Assembly (NCBI GenBank): GCA_035298965.1
Contig: DATGXO010000186.1
Coordinates: 1-19,499, forward strand
DNA length: 19,499 bases
From: CAJCBL01 sp035298965
GTDB lineage: Bacteria; Verrucomicrobiota; Verrucomicrobiia; Opitutales; Opitutaceae
Reading direction: 5' to 3'
Positions within the stretch are counted from its first letter, which is position 1, and each line of letters begins with the position of its first letter. Below, piece by piece: positions 1 through 7,148 of the stretch. The translations under genes were made by a program, and so were the position numbers. The notes under the pieces were generated by a model that was not told the origin of the DNA, ran no database searches, and worked only from the letters and a program-made list of their open reading frames with translations.

Positions 1-1
1 G

Positions 2-397
2 GCCGAGTCGCCCGCGGCCGAGCCCGTCACCGAGCCGGTATCGGCCGAGGAACCCGCGCCGGATGCGCCGGCTCCGGCCGACGACAACTCGGTCTTCGCG
101 CGCATCCGCCCGCACTTCACGAAGAACAAGCGCAGCGCGTCGTTTAGCGCGGCGCCCGGCGCGGTTGCCGAAGCGCTCGGCGTGTCGCAGGCAGACCTCG
201 TCGACGCGCTCGTGAAGGCCGGTCTCGACGTGCCGGAGAGCGAGGACAGCAAGCCGGTCTTCGCCGAGCACGCCGGCGAGATCTTCTGGTTCAACCGCAA
301 CGCGAAGGACGAGCTCTGGCTCAACGCGAAGGCGAAACCGGCGCGCAAGTCCGGCGGCGGCCGCTCCGGCGGACGCTCGCGCAAAAGCGCCGAATAG
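2..397 (+). CDS. Hypothetical protein with basic C-terminal tail (5' partial)
   Basis: The reading frame is open from the first base of the window and ends at TAG 395-397, so the start lies upstream; an internal ATG-like start at 182 is not needed. The visible 131 residues begin with an acidic Pro/Ala/Glu-rich linker (about residues 1-30). A compact segment follows (about residues 31-105) containing SVFARIRPHFTKNKR and a helix-turn-helix-like stretch (AVAEALGVSQADLVDALVKA). The end is a Lys/Arg/Gly/Ser tail (KPARKSGGGRSGGRSRKS). The layout suggests a nucleic-acid-binding or winged-helix-like domain, but this is inference; I do not recognise the family. A strong terminator follows, so it is the last gene of its transcript. 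Confidence 0.75.
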   Translation, partial: AESPAAEPVTEPVSAEEPAPDAPAPADDNSVFARIRPHFTKNKRSASFSAAPGAVAEALGVSQADLVDALVKAGLDVPESEDSKPVFAEHAGEIFWFNRNAKDELWLNAKAKPARKSGGGRSGGRSRKSAE

Positions 398-427
398 ACG
401 CGCGCTGCGTCCTCCACCTTGATTTCG

Positions 428-456
428 GGCCGTCCGGTTTCCGGGCGGCCTTTTTT
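428..456 (+). terminator. Rho-independent terminator after the first gene
   Basis: A 10-bp stem (428-437 with 441-450, one G-U pair) closes a TTT loop and is followed directly by six T residues (451-456). It lies 31 nt after the stop codon of the upstream gene. This is a textbook intrinsic terminator acting on plus-strand transcription. Confidence 0.92.
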
Positions 457-466
457 GTTTCCGACG

Positions 467-531
467 ACACGGCCTGCGCTGCGGTGGCGGGTCGCACGCC
501 GCCGCGTCGAACACGCAGGGCAAGGCCGTGT
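467..531. repeat. Nested inverted repeat upstream of 566 gene
   Basis: The arms ACACGGCC (467-474) and GGCCGTGT (524-531) are exact complements. Inside them, CTGCG (479-483) pairs with CGCAG (514-518), and GGCGG pairs with CCGCC around the centre. The whole 65-nt stretch can fold into one long interrupted hairpin. It has no T-run, so it is not an ordinary terminator. It could be an REP-like element or an mRNA leader structure. Confidence 0.5.
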
Positions 532-565
532 TGACGCTTTCGGCACAGCGCGCTGAGCTACGACC

Positions 566-1204
566 ATGAGCGGCATCCTCGCGTTCTCGGTCTTCATCGG
601 TTTCACGCTCCTGATCATCGTCTCCGCGTTCGCGCTCGGCCGACGTCAGGCGGAGAAGGCGCGGGAAAACCTCGCCGCGCTCGCGCGGGAGCTGGGGTTG
701 CGCCTCGAGGAGAAACCGCCGCTGCTCGGAGTGCTCCCGCAGGTGCCCACGGCGAGCGGCCACGTCGGCGGCCGGGCGATCCGGTTCCACACCTACACCA
801 CCGGCAGCGGGAAACACCGGCAGACTTGGCAGGCGTTGGCGATTGCCTGCGACAACTCGCACGGGCTCATCCTGCAGCTCGCCGCGCAGAATTTCCTCAC
901 CGCGCTGGGCGTGAAACTTGGGATGCAGGATGTGAAGGTCGGCGATCCCGTCTTCGACGAGCGTTTCGTGCTCAAGACGAGCGATCCGGATTTCGCCTCC
1001 GCCGCGCTCCTGCCGGAGATCCGCGCGGGACTGCTGGCCGACTGGTCGCCGCGGGCGATGGGCGCCCATGTGAAGATCGAGGCGCGGGAGCTGATCTATG
1101 CGGAGCTGGGGTCGTTCTCCGACCCGATGGTAACCGCGCGCATGAAAGCCCTGCTCGAGCCGTTGCTCGCACTGGCGGCGCTGCCGGAAGTGTACCGGAA
1201 ATGA
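566..1204 (+). CDS. Membrane-anchored hypothetical protein
   Basis: A 212-residue protein. Residues 4-24 form one hydrophobic helix (ILAFSVFIGFTLLIIVSAFAL) followed by GRRQAEKARENLAALARE, a charged amphipathic helix, which fits an N-terminal anchor with a cytoplasmic C-terminal domain. The rest has a pattern (DPVFDERFVLKTSDPDFA, then LLPEIRAGL) that resembles bacterial DUF3137-like proteins, in which an FDxxF motif precedes a short alpha/beta region; this resemblance is from memory and weak. No catalytic motif is visible. The start is the first ATG after the hydrophobic-segment boundary; there is no Shine-Dalgarno site. The gene stands alone between a terminator and the GH13 gene. Confidence 0.75.
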   Translation: MSGILAFSVFIGFTLLIIVSAFALGRRQAEKARENLAALARELGLRLEEKPPLLGVLPQVPTASGHVGGRAIRFHTYTTGSGKHRQTWQALAIACDNSHGLILQLAAQNFLTALGVKLGMQDVKVGDPVFDERFVLKTSDPDFASAALLPEIRAGLLADWSPRAMGAHVKIEARELIYAELGSFSDPMVTARMKALLEPLLALAALPEVYRK

Positions 1205-1224
1205 CGGCACGCGCCGCCGTCCGG

Positions 1225-1250
1225 CGCATGCGCATGCGTTATCCGCGGAT
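1225..1250. promoter_or_regulatory. Two adjacent perfect palindromes upstream of GH13 gene
   Basis: CGCATGCGCATGCG (1225-1238) is a 14-bp perfect palindrome, and ATCCGCGGAT (1241-1250) is a 10-bp perfect palindrome two bases further on. Both lie in the 173-nt spacer before the glycosidase. They could be operators for a sugar regulator, but no regulator gene is nearby and GC-rich DNA yields such palindromes by chance. Confidence 0.3.
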
Positions 1251-1377
1251 CGCAATGGGATGTTGGCCGGGTTCGGATTGACCGCGCCGAGAGCCGCCCC
1301 GTTTGTGGTGTGCACCAGCGTCGGCGCGGGATTCAGCGCGCTCGATGTGCCGCGTTTCCCGTTTCCCCAAGGCCGCC

Positions 1378-3096
1378 ATGTCCACCCCTGCGTTTCTCCA
1401 CTCTCTCGTTTCTGCTCTCGCGCTCGCCGGCTCCCTCCACGGCGAAACTCCGGCGATCACCGGGCGCGATGTCATCCCGCCCGCGCCGGACTGGGTGCAC
1501 CACGCGGTCGTCTACCAGATCTACCCGCAGACGTTCTCCGACTCCGACGGCGACGGCATCGGCGACCTCCCGGGCATCACCGCCAAGCTCGACTACATCC
1601 GCTCGCTCGGCGCCGACGCGATCTGGATCAACCCGTTCTTCGATTCGCCGTTCAACGACGCCGGCTACGACGTGCGCGACTATTACCGGATCGCGCCGCG
1701 CTACGGCACCAACGACGACGCCCGCCGCCTCTTCGCCGAGGCCCACCGGCGCGGGCTCAAGGTGCTCTTCGATTACGTCATCACCTACACCGCGATCGAC
1801 CACCCGTGGTTTGTGGAGTCTGCCAGCGGCCGGCCCGGGCCGCATGCGAACTGGTACGTCTGGACCGACAACGCCTGGAAACTCGAGCCGGGGCAGCGCT
1901 GGGTGCACGGCTTCGGCCGGCGCAACGGCAATTTCCTGAGCAACTTCTTCTGGTCCCAGCCGGCGTTGAACTACGGCTTCGACGAGCCTGATCCGGCGAA
2001 ACCGTGGCAGCTCTCCCCGCGGCACCCCGACGTGCTCGCCCTGCGCGCCGAGATGCAAAACGTCATGCGTTTCTGGATGGATCTGGGCGCCGACGGCTTC
2101 CGCGCCGACATGGCCAACGCCATGGTCAAGGGCGAGAGCGACCGGCGCGTCGACGCGGACACGCTCGGCTACTGGCGCGAAGTGCGGCAGATCCTCGACC
2201 GCGACTACCCGCAGGCGTTCACAGTCGCCGAATGGTCGGACCCGGAGAACGCGCTCGACGGTGCTTTCCACGCGGCATTCTTCCACTGGGCGGACGGTTT
2301 CAACGACCTCTACCAGAAGGAGAGCTGGCGCATCCTCAATGGCATGAGCGAGGGTCACAGCTTCTTCGATCGCGAGGGGCTGGGCGATGTGAGCGCGTTT
2401 CTGCAGAGCTACCTGCCCGGTTATCTCGCCTCGCGCGCCCGCGGCTACACCTGCCTGCCGATCGGCAACCACGACATCGCGCGGGTGGGCAACGAGCGCA
2501 CCGTCGGCGAGCTGGAGATGCTCACGGCGTTCGGCCTCACGATGCCCGGAGTTCCATTTCTCTACTACGGCACCGAGATCGGCATGCGGCAGCTCTACGA
2601 CCTCCCGCAGGTCGAGGGCGCCTACAAGCCCCGCGCCGGTGCGCGCACGCCGATGCAGTGGGCGCCCGGCGCCAACCTTGGGTTCTCCTCGGCCGCCCCC
2701 GAGAAACTCTATCTCCCCGTCGATGCCGCGCCCGACGCGCCGACCGTCGCCGTGCAGGAGGCCGACCCGGAATCGCTGCTAAACCGCACGCGCCGGCTCA
2801 CGTACCTCAAACACACCGAGCCGGCACTCGCCGCCTACGCGGAGTTCGTGCCGCTGTACGCGCAGCCGCACACGTACCCCTTCGTCTTCGCCCGGGCCAG
2901 CGGCTCCGCGGTGCTGCTGGTCGCGTTCAATCCCGCGGATCGCGCGGTGTCGGCGGAGTTCGAATTCGCTGTCGCGCCCGACGGCTTCGAACTTCTCGCC
3001 GGCCGCGCGGCCGAGATCCGCGCCACACCCGGCCGGCTGCGCGTCGACATCGCGCCCCAGAGCTACGCGATCTACCGCGTGGTCCGGGAGAAGTGA
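1378..3096 (+). CDS. Exported GH13 alpha-amylase-family glycosidase
   Basis: A 572-residue retaining alpha-glucan hydrolase of the oligo-1,6-glucosidase/trehalose-synthase side of GH13. Residues 1-22 resemble a signal peptide, so the enzyme probably acts outside the cytoplasm. The TIM barrel starts at VVYQIYPQTF. DSDGDGIGD (55-63) is the calcium loop of this clade. Conserved region II is GFRAD with nucleophile D244, region III has acid/base E285 (FTVAEW), and region IV is NHD 364-366. In region I (DYVITYT, 132-138) the usual Asn-His is Thr-Tyr. A small C-terminal beta domain follows from about residue 480. The ATG at 1378 is preferred; ATG 1345 would add 11 residues with Arg/Lys and give a more basic signal-peptide start. 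Preferred substrate cannot be told from sequence; short alpha-glucans are likely. It converges with a ROK kinase. Confidence 0.93.
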   Translation: MSTPAFLHSLVSALALAGSLHGETPAITGRDVIPPAPDWVHHAVVYQIYPQTFSDSDGDGIGDLPGITAKLDYIRSLGADAIWINPFFDSPFNDAGYDVRDYYRIAPRYGTNDDARRLFAEAHRRGLKVLFDYVITYTAIDHPWFVESASGRPGPHANWYVWTDNAWKLEPGQRWVHGFGRRNGNFLSNFFWSQPALNYGFDEPDPAKPWQLSPRHPDVLALRAEMQNVMRFWMDLGADGFRADMANAMVKGESDRRVDADTLGYWREVRQILDRDYPQAFTVAEWSDPENALDGAFHAAFFHWADGFNDLYQKESWRILNGMSEGHSFFDREGLGDVSAFLQSYLPGYLASRARGYTCLPIGNHDIARVGNERTVGELEMLTAFGLTMPGVPFLYYGTEIGMRQLYDLPQVEGAYKPRAGARTPMQWAPGANLGFSSAAPEKLYLPVDAAPDAPTVAVQEADPESLLNRTRRLTYLKHTEPALAAYAEFVPLYAQPHTYPFVFARASGSAVLLVAFNPADRAVSAEFEFAVAPDGFELLAGRAAEIRATPGRLRVDIAPQSYAIYRVVREK

Positions 3097-3111
3097 GCGG
3101 CGCGCCGTTGC

Positions 3112-3172
3112 TCGTAGGTCGGGCATCATGTCGGACTCATCCGAGAAGCCGGTCATGAAGCCCGACCCACGA
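3112..3172. repeat. REP-like inverted repeat, family 1 copy A
   Basis: The outer arms read TCGTAGGTCGGGCATCATG and, on the other strand, TCGTGGGTCGGGCTTCATG, a near-perfect inverted repeat of about 21 bp per arm. The GGTCGGG...CCCGACC core is shared with the elements at 15858 and 16662. It fills the spacer between two convergent genes and may act as a two-way terminator or mRNA 3'-end stabiliser. Confidence 0.75.
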
Positions 3173-3198
3173 GCCGACGTCCGGCCGACCTCGTCGGC

Positions 3199-4314
3199 TC
3201 AAGCCCGGTCCAGTTGCTGCAACGCGTAGACGTGGGCGCCGAGGGCGATGGCTTCGCTGGTGCCGAGGCGGGAAATGCCGACGCCGATGCGGGCAAGCGG
3301 ATCGTAGGCGATGCGCTGTTCGGTGCCGGGTACCTCGATCTCGTGCGTGGCGCCACGGAGGAAAGCGGCGCGTTGGTCCGCCTCCTCGAGGTTGAACGCC
3401 TGCTGGACGAGGCGGCGACGCGTGCCGCCGGAGGGTGTGGCGTAGGTGCCGTTCAACTCCGCGACAAGCGCAGGCAGGTAGAGCGGCCCGGCGGCCGACA
3501 GGCCGCCCCCGATCACGGCGAGGCCGTCGACGAGCGTGAGCGTCTGCGCGAGGGCATCGCCCACAACTTCGCCGAGCCGGCGGTAGGACTCGGTGGCGGC
3601 CGCCGCGTCGCCCGGACGTTTGCCGAAGGCGATCTCCTCGATTTCGCGCGGATTCGGAGCGTCGGCGAACGCGATGCCAGCGGCCTCCGCGTACGCACGG
3701 CGCACGGCGCGGATGCTGGCACCTTCCTCGGCATTCCACTGCGGGTCGCGTTTGTTGCGCAGCATGCAGATCTCGGCAGCCATGGAGTTGTCGCCGCCGA
3801 GGAGCTCGCCGCGGCGGACGATGCCGCCGCCGAAACCGGTGCCGAGCGTGACGCCGACGAGATTTTCGAAGCGCCGCGGGCTGCCGGCCTGCGCGAGCTG
3901 GTCGTTCACCCACGGCAGGAATCCCGCCATCGCCTCGCCATAGGCGAAGAGGTCGCCGTCGTTGTTGATGAAGACGGGCAGGTTGAACTTCGCCGCGAGC
4001 ATCGGCCCGAGTGCCACGCCGCCGCGGAAGGCGGGCAGGTTCGTGAGGTCGCCGATGACGCCGGTGCGGTAGTCGGCGGGCCCGGGAAACGCGAAGCTGA
4101 TCGCCACCGGCGCTTCGGTGCAGAGCGCGCGCACGCGTGTGAAACCTTCGACGAGGACAGCCAGGCAACGAGGCAACTCGTCACCGTGGGTTGGCAGCGT
4201 AATGATTTCAGTGATCCGTTCGCGCCCGCGGCGGGCGGAGAAACGGAAGCTGGAGCCGCCGGCGTCGAGGGTGAGGACGATGCGGGGATCGGAGGCGAGC
4301 GAGGCGTGAGGCAT
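3199..4314 (-). CDS. ROK-family kinase-like protein without zinc motif
   Basis: A 371-residue member of the ROK sugar-kinase/regulator superfamily. LTLDAGGSS (14-22) is the phosphate-1 loop with D17. FINNDGDLFAYGE (115-127) carries the catalytic-base Asp, D119. TLGTGFGGG (156-164) is the phosphate-2 loop, and AVIGGG is the adenosine loop. There is no N-terminal helix-turn-helix, so it is a kinase type and not a repressor. The usual ROK zinc site (GH followed by CxCGxxGCxE) is missing; the region after E181 reads ICMLRNKRDPQWN. ATP-dependent hexose or aminosugar phosphorylation is the family expectation; the sugar is unknown. Start: ATG 4314 keeps the family N-terminus; TTG 4350 would add 12 residues. 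It converges with the GH13 gene and follows the secreted-protein genes by 59 nt. Confidence 0.85.
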   Translation of the reverse strand: MPHASLASDPRIVLTLDAGGSSFRFSARRGRERITEIITLPTHGDELPRCLAVLVEGFTRVRALCTEAPVAISFAFPGPADYRTGVIGDLTNLPAFRGGVALGPMLAAKFNLPVFINNDGDLFAYGEAMAGFLPWVNDQLAQAGSPRRFENLVGVTLGTGFGGGIVRRGELLGGDNSMAAEICMLRNKRDPQWNAEEGASIRAVRRAYAEAAGIAFADAPNPREIEEIAFGKRPGDAAAATESYRRLGEVVGDALAQTLTLVDGLAVIGGGLSAAGPLYLPALVAELNGTYATPSGGTRRRLVQQAFNLEEADQRAAFLRGATHEIEVPGTEQRIAYDPLARIGVGISRLGTSEAIALGAHVYALQQLDRA

Positions 4315-4373
4315 TCTCCGATTTGGCTCCGCGGTCGGAGGAATAGTCAAAACATCCGAAGTGCCGTCCGGGC

Positions 4374-5705
4374 TCAGTAGCGGACGAACTTCAGGTCGCC
4401 GTTGGTGGCGTCGTAGTAGGCGATGCCGATCTGGTTGTCGGAGAGCCGCACGCCGAGGGAAGCGTACTGGCCCACCGTGCCGAGGGAATCGACCGTCTGC
4501 TGCTGCCAGGCCGTGCCATTGTAGCGGAACAGCACCAGGTCGCCGACGCTGCTGTTGTAGAAGGCTAGGACGGGCTTGTCGCCCACGACACTCAGGGAGG
4601 TGGTGCCATTGGCTCCTTCCGGTCCGAAGTCCTCATGCTGCCAGGCCGAGCCATCGAAGCGGGCGCAGAACGCGCCGTAATAGCTCGACACGCCGGAGAC
4701 GATGGGAAGGCCGGCAGGCGTGAAGGCCAGCGAAGCTGAATCGGGGGAGGCAATTGGACTGACGTAGGGGCTCGACCAGAGAAAGTCCCAGGTGCTTCCG
4801 TTGAACTGCGAGAGGGCGAGGTAAGCGCTCACCCTCTGCCAAGAGGCCAATGCCGGCTTCCCATCGGGCCTGAAGACCAGACAGGGATAGTACCCCTCAG
4901 CGATGGCCAGTGAGTCTTGCCACGTTGCGCCGTCGTACTGTTTCACGCCACCGCCTTGGCCGATGGCGGGCTGGTTGGTGGCTGGATTGAACGCGAGCGA
5001 GATTCTGTACAACCCAGTGCTCCCCACGACGGTTTTCACCCATTGGGTTCCATCGTAACGAGCATAGATCAGCAGGAACGGGGGGACTTGGGGGGCATTC
5101 ATGTACGCGATGGCCGGCTGGCCGTCGGGGCCGAAGGCGAGCGAGGCGTACCGGCCGACGTCGCCGGCGGAATCGACGATGCTGATCTGCCAGGCCGTCC
5201 CGTTGTAGCGGGCGAACTTCAGGTCAGCGTTGGTGGCGTCGTAGTAGGCGATGGCGGGATTGCCGTCGGGACCGTAGGCGAGCGAGGCGTACTGGCCGAC
5301 GTCGCCGGTGGAATCGACGACCTCCATTTTCGCCGGCGGAAGCGAACCCGAAGCGGAGACGAGCTGGCGCAGCATGGTCTGCGTTTCCGTGAGCTGGGTC
5401 TGGAGGCTGTCGGTCTTCGTCTGCAACGCGGTGGTCGCGGTCTGGAGGGCCGTGGTGCGGGTTTGCAGGTCGGAGGTGGCCGTCTGGATCTTCTGCGTGC
5501 TGGTCTGGAGCGCGGAGGTGGCGGCCTGCAACGCGGTGGCCTTGGTCTCGACGTCGCCGATGCGGTACCAGAGATCCTCGAGCGAGTACATGGTCGGCTC
5601 GGGCGTGCCGGGAGGGGTGAGCTTGCCCTGCGCGAGGGCGGATGAGGTCAGGGCCAGCGCGGCGAGGGCCGCGGCCAGTGCGAAGAGGGAGGTGCGGGGA
5701 AGCAT
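4374..5705 (-). CDS. Secreted coiled-coil plus seven-repeat propeller protein (paralogue B)
   Basis: 443 residues. Residues 1-25 are a signal peptide ending ALA, so it is exported. Residues 34-56 (PEPTMYSLEDLWYRIGDVETK) form a short linker helix. Residues 61-110 are seven-residue repeats of the form TxTxxLQ, a Thr/Gln-rich coiled coil probably making a trimeric or dimeric stalk. From about residue 127 to the end there are seven repeats of 40-50 residues. Each has an SLAxxPDGxPAIAY strand pair and ends in a YNGTxW motif, which fits a seven-bladed beta-propeller. No catalytic residue is recognised; a binding or adhesion role is inference. It is a tandem paralogue of the gene just upstream. No ribosome-binding site is visible; the ATG follows CCCTTTCCC. 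Confidence 0.85.
   Translation of the reverse strand: MLPRTSLFALAAALAALALTSSALAQGKLTPPGTPEPTMYSLEDLWYRIGDVETKATALQAATSALQTSTQKIQTATSDLQTRTTALQTATTALQTKTDSLQTQLTETQTMLRQLVSASGSLPPAKMEVVDSTGDVGQYASLAYGPDGNPAIAYYDATNADLKFARYNGTAWQISIVDSAGDVGRYASLAFGPDGQPAIAYMNAPQVPPFLLIYARYDGTQWVKTVVGSTGLYRISLAFNPATNQPAIGQGGGVKQYDGATWQDSLAIAEGYYPCLVFRPDGKPALASWQRVSAYLALSQFNGSTWDFLWSSPYVSPIASPDSASLAFTPAGLPIVSGVSSYYGAFCARFDGSAWQHEDFGPEGANGTTSLSVVGDKPVLAFYNSSVGDLVLFRYNGTAWQQQTVDSLGTVGQYASLGVRLSDNQIGIAYYDATNGDLKFVRY
5376..5525 (-). repeat. 21-bp tandem repeats coding heptads (paralogue B)
   Basis: Seven in-frame 21-bp units code for AATSALQ, TSTQKIQ, TATSDLQ, TRTTALQ, TATTALQ, TKTDSLQ and TQLTETQ. Paralogue A has one more unit, so the array has gained or lost a whole heptad without breaking the frame. 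Confidence 0.85.
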
Positions 5706-5748
5706 GGGAAAGGGAGTGAGGGAATGAAGGAGTGAGGGGACTCGGGGC

Positions 5749-7086
5749 TCAGTAGCGGACGAACTTCAGGTCGCCGTTGGTGGCGTCGTAGTAGGCGATG
5801 CCGATCTGGTTGTCGGAGAGGCGCACCGCGAGCGACGGGTAATCGCCCACCGTGCCGAGGGAATCGACCGTCTGCTGCTGCCAGGTTGTGCCGTTGTAGC
5901 GGAACAGCACCAGGTCGCCGATGGTACTGTTGAAATAGGCAAAGACAGGATGCTCGCCGGCAAAGGCGAGCGAGGTGGCGCCGTACGCCAAAGGCACATT
6001 CATTCCATAAGTCTGCCAGCTGCTGCCATCGTACCAAGAGTACTGGGCTCCGTAATTGGAGACGAACGAGACTGCAGGCAGTCCGGAAGGAGAGTACGCC
6101 AAGGAGGGGATGTTGACGTGCAGGCAGCGCGTGCGGAAGGTCTCCTGCCATGTGCCGGTGGCCGCGTCGCGCTTCTTGAGCACACAGTCGTAAAGCGGCA
6201 TCTGGAAATAGGCGATGGTCGGCTGGCCGTCCGTGCCGAAGGCAAGCGCGGAGAAGATGTAATCGCCGGAATAGACCGATGTTGTCTGCCAGCTCGAGCC
6301 AGCGTACTCCGCCAGCACCCCGCCAAAGGCGATGGCAGGCTGATTTGTTGTCGGGTCGAACTTGAGCGAGACCGAGCTCGGGCAGTATCCCGCCACGGTT
6401 TGCTTGACCCAGTTGGTGCCGTCGAAGCGGGTGTAGTACAGCGAGAGCTGCGGGGGGCCGACGTACGCGATGGCCGGCTGGCCGTCGGAGCCGAAGGCGA
6501 GCGAGGCGTACTGGCCGACGTCGCCCTCGGAATCGACGACGCTGATCTGCCAGGTCGTGCCGTTGTAGCGGGCGAACTTCAGGTCGGCGTTGGTGGCGTC
6601 GTAGTAGGCGATGGCGGGATTGCCGTCGGGGCCGTAGGCGAACGAGGCGTACTGGCCGACGTCGCCGGTGGAATCGACGACCTCCATTTTCGCGGGCGGA
6701 AGCGAACCCGAGGCGGAGACGAGCTGGCGCAGCATGGTCTGCGTTTCCGTGAGCTGGGTCTGGAGGCTGTCGGTCTTCGTCTGCAACGCGGTGGTCGCGG
6801 TCTGGAGAGCCGTGGTGCGGGTCTGCAGGTCGGCCGTGGCCGTCTGGATCTTTTGCGTGCTGGTCTGCAGTGCGGAGGTGGCCGCCTGGATTTTCTGGGT
6901 GTCGGTCTGCAAGGCGGTGGCCTTGGTCTCGACGTCGCCGATGCGGTACCAGAGGTCCTCCAGCGAGTACATGGTCGGCTCGGGGGCGCCGGGCGGGGTG
7001 AGCTTGCCTTGGGCGAGGACGGAGGCAGGCACGGTCAGCGCGGCGAACGCGGCGGTGAGGGCGAGGGAGTGGGTGAGGGAAGGCAT
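5749..7086 (-). CDS. Secreted coiled-coil plus seven-repeat propeller protein (paralogue A)
   Basis: 445 residues with the same plan as its downstream neighbour: signal peptide 1-25 ending VLA, linker with MYSLEDLWYRIGD (39-51), heptad stalk 61-117 with one extra TDTQKIQ unit, then seven propeller-like repeats. The first 1.5 repeats and the last 1.5 repeats are almost identical to paralogue B. The middle repeats differ strongly and carry several cysteines in this copy (GYCPSS, YDCVLKK, TRCLHV). The reading frame stays open upstream to 8067, but ATG 7086 is chosen because it starts a typical signal peptide and matches the paralogue. It sits 62 nt after the GWI-repeat gene and 43 nt before paralogue B, so co-transcription is likely. 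Function unknown; surface or periplasmic binding is a guess. Confidence 0.85.
   Translation of the reverse strand: MPSLTHSLALTAAFAALTVPASVLAQGKLTPPGAPEPTMYSLEDLWYRIGDVETKATALQTDTQKIQAATSALQTSTQKIQTATADLQTRTTALQTATTALQTKTDSLQTQLTETQTMLRQLVSASGSLPPAKMEVVDSTGDVGQYASFAYGPDGNPAIAYYDATNADLKFARYNGTTWQISVVDSEGDVGQYASLAFGSDGQPAIAYVGPPQLSLYYTRFDGTNWVKQTVAGYCPSSVSLKFDPTTNQPAIAFGGVLAEYAGSSWQTTSVYSGDYIFSALAFGTDGQPTIAYFQMPLYDCVLKKRDAATGTWQETFRTRCLHVNIPSLAYSPSGLPAVSFVSNYGAQYSWYDGSSWQTYGMNVPLAYGATSLAFAGEHPVFAYFNSTIGDLVLFRYNGTTWQQQTVDSLGTVGDYPSLAVRLSDNQIGIAYYDATNGDLKFVRY
6736..6906 (-). repeat. 21-bp tandem repeats coding heptads (paralogue A)
   Basis: Eight in-frame 21-bp units code for TxTxxLQ/IQ heptads. 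The first unit, TDTQKIQ, has no counterpart in the neighbouring paralogue and resembles the third unit (TSTQKIQ), as expected from slippage or unequal crossing-over. Confidence 0.85.
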
Positions 7087-7135
7087 GGGAAAGGGAGGGA
7101 GGGAATGAGGGAGTGAGGGAATAAGGGGATGAGGG
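7087..7135 (+). repeat. G-run tract with quadruplex potential in the spacer
   Basis: The plus strand holds eight runs of three or four G (7087, 7093, 7097, 7101, 7109, 7117, 7125, 7133) with loops of 1-5 nt, enough for one or two G-quadruplexes. Read on the coding (minus) strand it is a C/T-rich leader just upstream of the paralogue A start codon. A shorter, weaker version lies at 5706-5747 before paralogue B. Confidence 0.6.
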
Positions 7136-7148
7136 AGTGGCTCAGGGT

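Noticed and set aside
1303..1377. Longer GH13 start at TTG 1303
   Set aside because: The added 25 residues (MWCAPASARDSARSM...) look non-coding, and ATG 1378 (or ATG 1345) begins a signal peptide.
2004..3158. Arg-rich open frames on both strands across the GH13 gene
   Set aside because: They are frame shadows of high-GC coding sequence with no domain and no plausible start.
3214..4380. Long plus-strand open frame opposite the ROK gene
   Set aside because: The composition is that of an antisense shadow; the minus-strand frame has clear ROK motifs.
4374..7086. Diversity-generating retroelement acting on the propeller centre
   Set aside because: No reverse transcriptase or template repeat is in the window, and the central differences are spread over many codons with length changes, not confined to adenine positions.
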